From IMG/VR virus record IMGVR_UViG_3300021170_000069, positions 1 through 23,756 of that record: DNA of 23,756 nt. The stretch is one strand, 5' to 3'. The notes beneath the pieces are model-generated. The model made no database searches. It saw only the letters and a program-made list of their open reading frames with translations, and was not told the DNA's origin. The stretch's first letter is position 1. Every line of letters begins with the position of its first letter. Below, one piece after another: positions 21,809 through 23,756 of this stretch. Source of the DNA: a virus. A program made the translations under genes and the position numbers.

Positions 21809-21966
21809 CAGCGGTGCTCCTTATGTTTGGCGGCGCGCTTCGGCAACTTGCCGCCCTTGTCAGCCTTCAAGAATTCCCTCCCGACCTTCTTCGGAATGCC
21901 CAGGGTAGACTTCCCGCCCGCCGCCGCTCCCATTGCTCTCCGCTGTGCTTCACTTCTTGGCGGCAT
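21808..21966 (-). CDS. 52-residue basic protein
   Basis: A small gene with AAGGAG 7 nt before ATG 21966. The product [52 protein letters not shown] is strongly basic and resembles small phage proteins of unknown role that begin S-x-AQ-RAMGAA, recalled from memory. Its stop overlaps the next start by one base (TGATG) and its start overlaps the previous stop (TAATG), so it is one of three coupled genes. Nucleic-acid binding is conceivable from the charge. Confidence 0.65.
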   Translation of the reverse strand: MPPRSEAQRRAMGAAAGGKSTLGIPKKVGREFLKADKGGKLPKRAAKHKEHR

Positions 21967-22052
21967 TATTCGTCTCCTTCGAGTTCCTCATTATGTTTCC
22001 TGTGCTTGGCAGCAACAGGGACTCGGGAGGAACCCAGTCCCTGTTGCGCCAC
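21966..22052 (-). CDS. Possible 28-residue protein downstream of HNH
   Basis: Reading from GTG 22052: [20 protein letters not shown] then NEELEGDE, with a TAA that overlaps the next ATG (TAATG) and contains the next gene's AAGGAG in its last codons. The frame continues upstream without a stop to the HNH stop codon (TAG at 22098-22100), through FGGGGLGV, and is in frame with HNH. So it may be the end of a longer ancestral gene that the HNH gene interrupted, or a product of TAG read-through. A 12-bp inverted repeat lies within it. The start codon is uncertain (TTG 22058 is another option). Confidence 0.42.
   Translation of the reverse strand: MAQQGLGSSRVPVAAKHRKHNEELEGDE
22012..22047. repeat. 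12-bp perfect inverted repeat downstream of the HNH gene
   Basis: GCAACAGGGACT at 22012-22023 pairs fully with AGTCCCTGTTGC at 22036-22047. The 12-base loop can add a GGG/CCC pair. No U-run follows on either strand, so this is not a plain terminator. It lies 50 bases after the HNH stop and directly after the candidate GTG of the 28-residue gene. Confidence 0.9.
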
Positions 22053-22097
22053 GCCCAAGCCCCCACCGCCGAAGTCAGGGCAGAGCGAGGGGAGGAA

Positions 22098-22700
22098 CTA
22101 TGTTCGTCGTGGCCCAAATATGTCCTCAAGGCAAGTTGGTTGTTTCAACTTGTTGATCTTTGTCCAAACTGGTGGAGGTGGCGGTGTTCCTTCTCCTACT
22201 CCATCTCCGGTGCTAGAAAACTTCCCGTAGTATTTCCTAGCACCTTCCTCGTATGCAGAAGCAGCTTCTTCCTTGGTATTGAAGTGACCTAGCGAAACTG
22301 GCCGGCCATCGACTTGAATGCGCGCTTGCCACTTCAAGTTATCCCTTCGCTGCCTAACTCCCTTAATTCCAGCTTCGTTGTTTGCGTTTGTCTTCGCGTT
22401 ATGGCGGTTCTGAGCGCGAGTACAAGGGCGAATGTTTGTCAAGCAATCGTTAGTTGGGTTCCTGTCCTCATGGTCCATTCGTCTCGGATATTCGCCGTGA
22501 ACATAGTACCAGATAAGTCCAGTGTTACAGTACTTTATTCCGTCGATCTCAACGTAGCGGTAGCCTTTCAAGTTGACTGTTCCAGCAATTGCACCAGGAG
22601 CTACATTTCGACTATTACCCTTGATCCAGTACAAAAGCCCCTTTTCTGGATCGCATCGAAACAGTTCCTTCAACTTCTCATGCGAGATGTGTATTCCCAC
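22098..22700 (-). CDS. HNH homing-type endonuclease with AP2 domain
   Basis: A free-standing nuclease, 200 residues from the GTG at 22700, which has GGAGG 5 nt upstream. The region GLIWYYVHGEYPRRMDHEDR, NPTNDCLTNIRPCTRAQNRH (about 60-100) matches the HNH_3 pattern. The usual first His of H-R-L-I-W is Thr here (NTGLIW); the D-H pair and the Asn are kept. The AP2-type DNA-binding domain follows (AGIKGVRQRRDNLKWQARIQ, GHFNTKEEAASAYEEGARKY). A C-terminal tail with a five-Pro run and KINKLKQP is extra. ATG 22712 or GTG 22736 would add residues but lie in or before the inverted repeat and lack good ribosome sites. It splits the coat gene from the head-completion genes, a usual place for such selfish genes. 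Confidence 0.85.
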   Translation of the reverse strand: MGIHISHEKLKELFRCDPEKGLLYWIKGNSRNVAPGAIAGTVNLKGYRYVEIDGIKYCNTGLIWYYVHGEYPRRMDHEDRNPTNDCLTNIRPCTRAQNRHNAKTNANNEAGIKGVRQRRDNLKWQARIQVDGRPVSLGHFNTKEEAASAYEEGARKYYGKFSSTGDGVGEGTPPPPPVWTKINKLKQPTCLEDIFGPRRT

Positions 22701-22708
22701 TGCATCCT

Positions 22709-22752
22709 CCATTATAACGGGATTGCACTTTCGCACGCGCCCGTTATAATGG
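22709..22752. repeat. 13-bp perfect inverted repeat in the HNH leader
   Basis: CCATTATAACGGG at 22709-22721 is the exact inverse complement of CCCGTTATAATGG at 22740-22752, with an 18-base loop. On the minus strand the 3' arm ends in GG, the first two bases of the GGAGG that serves the HNH GTG start. Folding of the leader would therefore partly hide the ribosome site. The 3' arm also contains TATAAT on the minus strand, with no good -35 box. No U-run follows. Confidence 0.9.
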
Positions 22753-22777
22753 CAACATCAAAATTGGACCCACCACC

Positions 22778-23756
22778 TTACAACAGGTCAGGTATGGCCA
22801 CTGCCCATTCTGGCCTAACGTAAAGTACACCCCAGAGCACATCTAATCTGGTTATAAATTGATCGCTCTTGATGTCGTAGGCAGAAATCATCCTCATGGA
22901 GATTCCATCGTAGGACTCCCTCGCCGCCTCATGCACGCCCCTCGGCAACTCCAAGTCCGCCGTCGCCATCGTGATGGCCTCGGGCACGAAAGCGAAGTTC
23001 TTCCGATAGACCGCGCTCGCGAGTGTGGCCGGGATGATATTCGCCGCGTTGGCAGGCGACACGTCCACGGTCTGGTACTGCACAGGTGTTGGGCCGGCAG
23101 CTGCGGGAATGAGTGCCGGGTAGATATTCATCGTCGTGCCGCCATTCGCAACAGCGGTCGTGAGGACGAATTGCATAGCGGTTTGCGTGCTGACCTTCGT
23201 GATCCGGTTCACGGAGTTCACACCTGAGATCGTTACAATGTCGCCGAGGGCATACGTGCCAGCCAGGGCATTAATCGTGATCTGCAGGCCCGTTTGCGCC
23301 GCGCCATTTACAGTCGCAGAGGTAGCCTGGGCAGACGTGTATGCGCCAGTGGTGTGCTTGATAACTGTTTGATCCGAGTACCAGTCGAAGCCCAGGGTAT
23401 CTTCGGCAAGCTGGCCCTTCTTGTACTGGTCGCCGATCTTCTGGCCAGGATTCAGGAGCCCGGCGAGGCTCGCGACGCTGCGCGCCATCGTGATCGGGTC
23501 GATGATGATCTTGCGGCGACCTCGGGGCGCAGAGTTGAGGTCCAGGATCGCTCCGGCAGTCAGCCAAGTCTGGGCAACTGGCGTCAGAACGTTCCCTGCG
23601 CCGTCGAAATTCCCGGCAAGCCTCGCAACACCCCCTTCCACCCCCGCCATGATGTTCGCTGCCACGTCGCCGCAGAGGTTATTCACCATCGGGGCAAGCA
23701 CTCGGCGGGAGAAGTCATCCAGGGACATTGTACGATCGACGCTGGAGTACGCAACG
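22778..23756 (-). CDS. P22-type major coat protein, 5' end outside the window
   Basis: Capsid shell protein. The ATG at 23728 is internal: the frame stays open to the window edge with VAYSSVDRT just before MSLDDFSRRVLAPMVNNLC, which matches an internal part of P22-like coat proteins. No ribosome site is seen before it. Further marks are IDPITMARSVASLAGLLNPG, KKGQLAEDTLGFDWYSDQTV, a beta insertion (GTYALGDIVTISGVNSVNRI) comparable with the P22 I-domain region, and FAFVPEAITMATADLELPRG and YDIKSDQFITRLDVLWGVLY at the C terminus. About 100 residues at the N terminus are missing, judged by the family's size. It heads the visible part of the late block. Confidence 0.85.
   Translation of the reverse strand, partial: VAYSSVDRTMSLDDFSRRVLAPMVNNLCGDVAANIMAGVEGGVARLAGNFDGAGNVLTPVAQTWLTAGAILDLNSAPRGRRKIIIDPITMARSVASLAGLLNPGQKIGDQYKKGQLAEDTLGFDWYSDQTVIKHTTGAYTSAQATSATVNGAAQTGLQITINALAGTYALGDIVTISGVNSVNRITKVSTQTAMQFVLTTAVANGGTTMNIYPALIPAAAGPTPVQYQTVDVSPANAANIIPATLASAVYRKNFAFVPEAITMATADLELPRGVHEAARESYDGISMRMISAYDIKSDQFITRLDVLWGVLYVRPEWAVAIPDLL

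Noticed and set aside
22098-22700. HNH gene as terminase-linked HNH nuclease
   Set aside because: The AP2 domain and location after the coat gene point to a homing-type nuclease, and no terminase gene is in the window.
22740-22752. Promoter with TATAAT -10 box in front of HNH
   Set aside because: The hexamer is part of the inverted repeat arm, and no -35-like hexamer is found at 16-18 bases upstream.

Overview
The window looks like part of the genome of a short-tailed (P22-like podovirus) phage or prophage. The host is probably an alphaproteobacterium of the Rhizobiales type. That host guess rests on the style of the outer-membrane protein, the small membrane proteins and the tail-fibre modules, recalled from memory without any search. 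No rRNA, tRNA, integrase, transposase or CRISPR array was seen.

Layout. (1) Positions 1-3493, plus strand: a compact replication block with a family A DNA polymerase lacking most of its exonuclease domain, a SLOG/DUF2493 protein, a DUF3987-like P-loop ATPase and a small unknown protein, joined by 1-4 bp overlaps or short gaps. (2) Positions 3450-23756, minus strand: one long late block, transcribed right to left, which meets the replication block tail to tail with a 44-bp overlap. Read in its own direction it runs: P22-type coat protein (5' end outside the window); HNH-AP2 endonuclease; two very small genes; two unknown proteins; P22 gp4-like head-completion protein; a cassette of membrane and secreted proteins; P22 gp10-like stabilization protein; a small beta-module protein; a cupin; three ejection-type proteins; two tail-fibre proteins; an SGNH-type hydrolase; and an endolysin. 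The order coat, gp4, gp10, small proteins, three ejection proteins, fibre follows P22.

The most unusual feature is the number of late products that carry Sec-type signal peptides. There are six: two tail-fibre-like proteins, an SGNH-like hydrolase, a glycine-rich fibre-like protein, a Cys-rich beta protein and a beta-barrel outer-membrane protein. Five of the six are rich in cysteine, whereas the three ejection-type proteins have none that I can see. Between the gp4-like and gp10-like genes (about 15.4-19.8 kb) sits a cassette holding a holin-like protein, the outer-membrane protein, a tail-anchored coiled-coil protein and several tiny membrane proteins. This suggests a phage that remodels the host envelope or displays proteins there, but the function is inference.

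Other points: the HNH gene is bracketed by two perfect inverted repeats of 13 and 12 bp arms, one of which reaches into its ribosome binding site. Several genes under 60 codons are supported by start/stop overlaps. One small gene appears to be interrupted by an in-frame TAA at its seventh codon.
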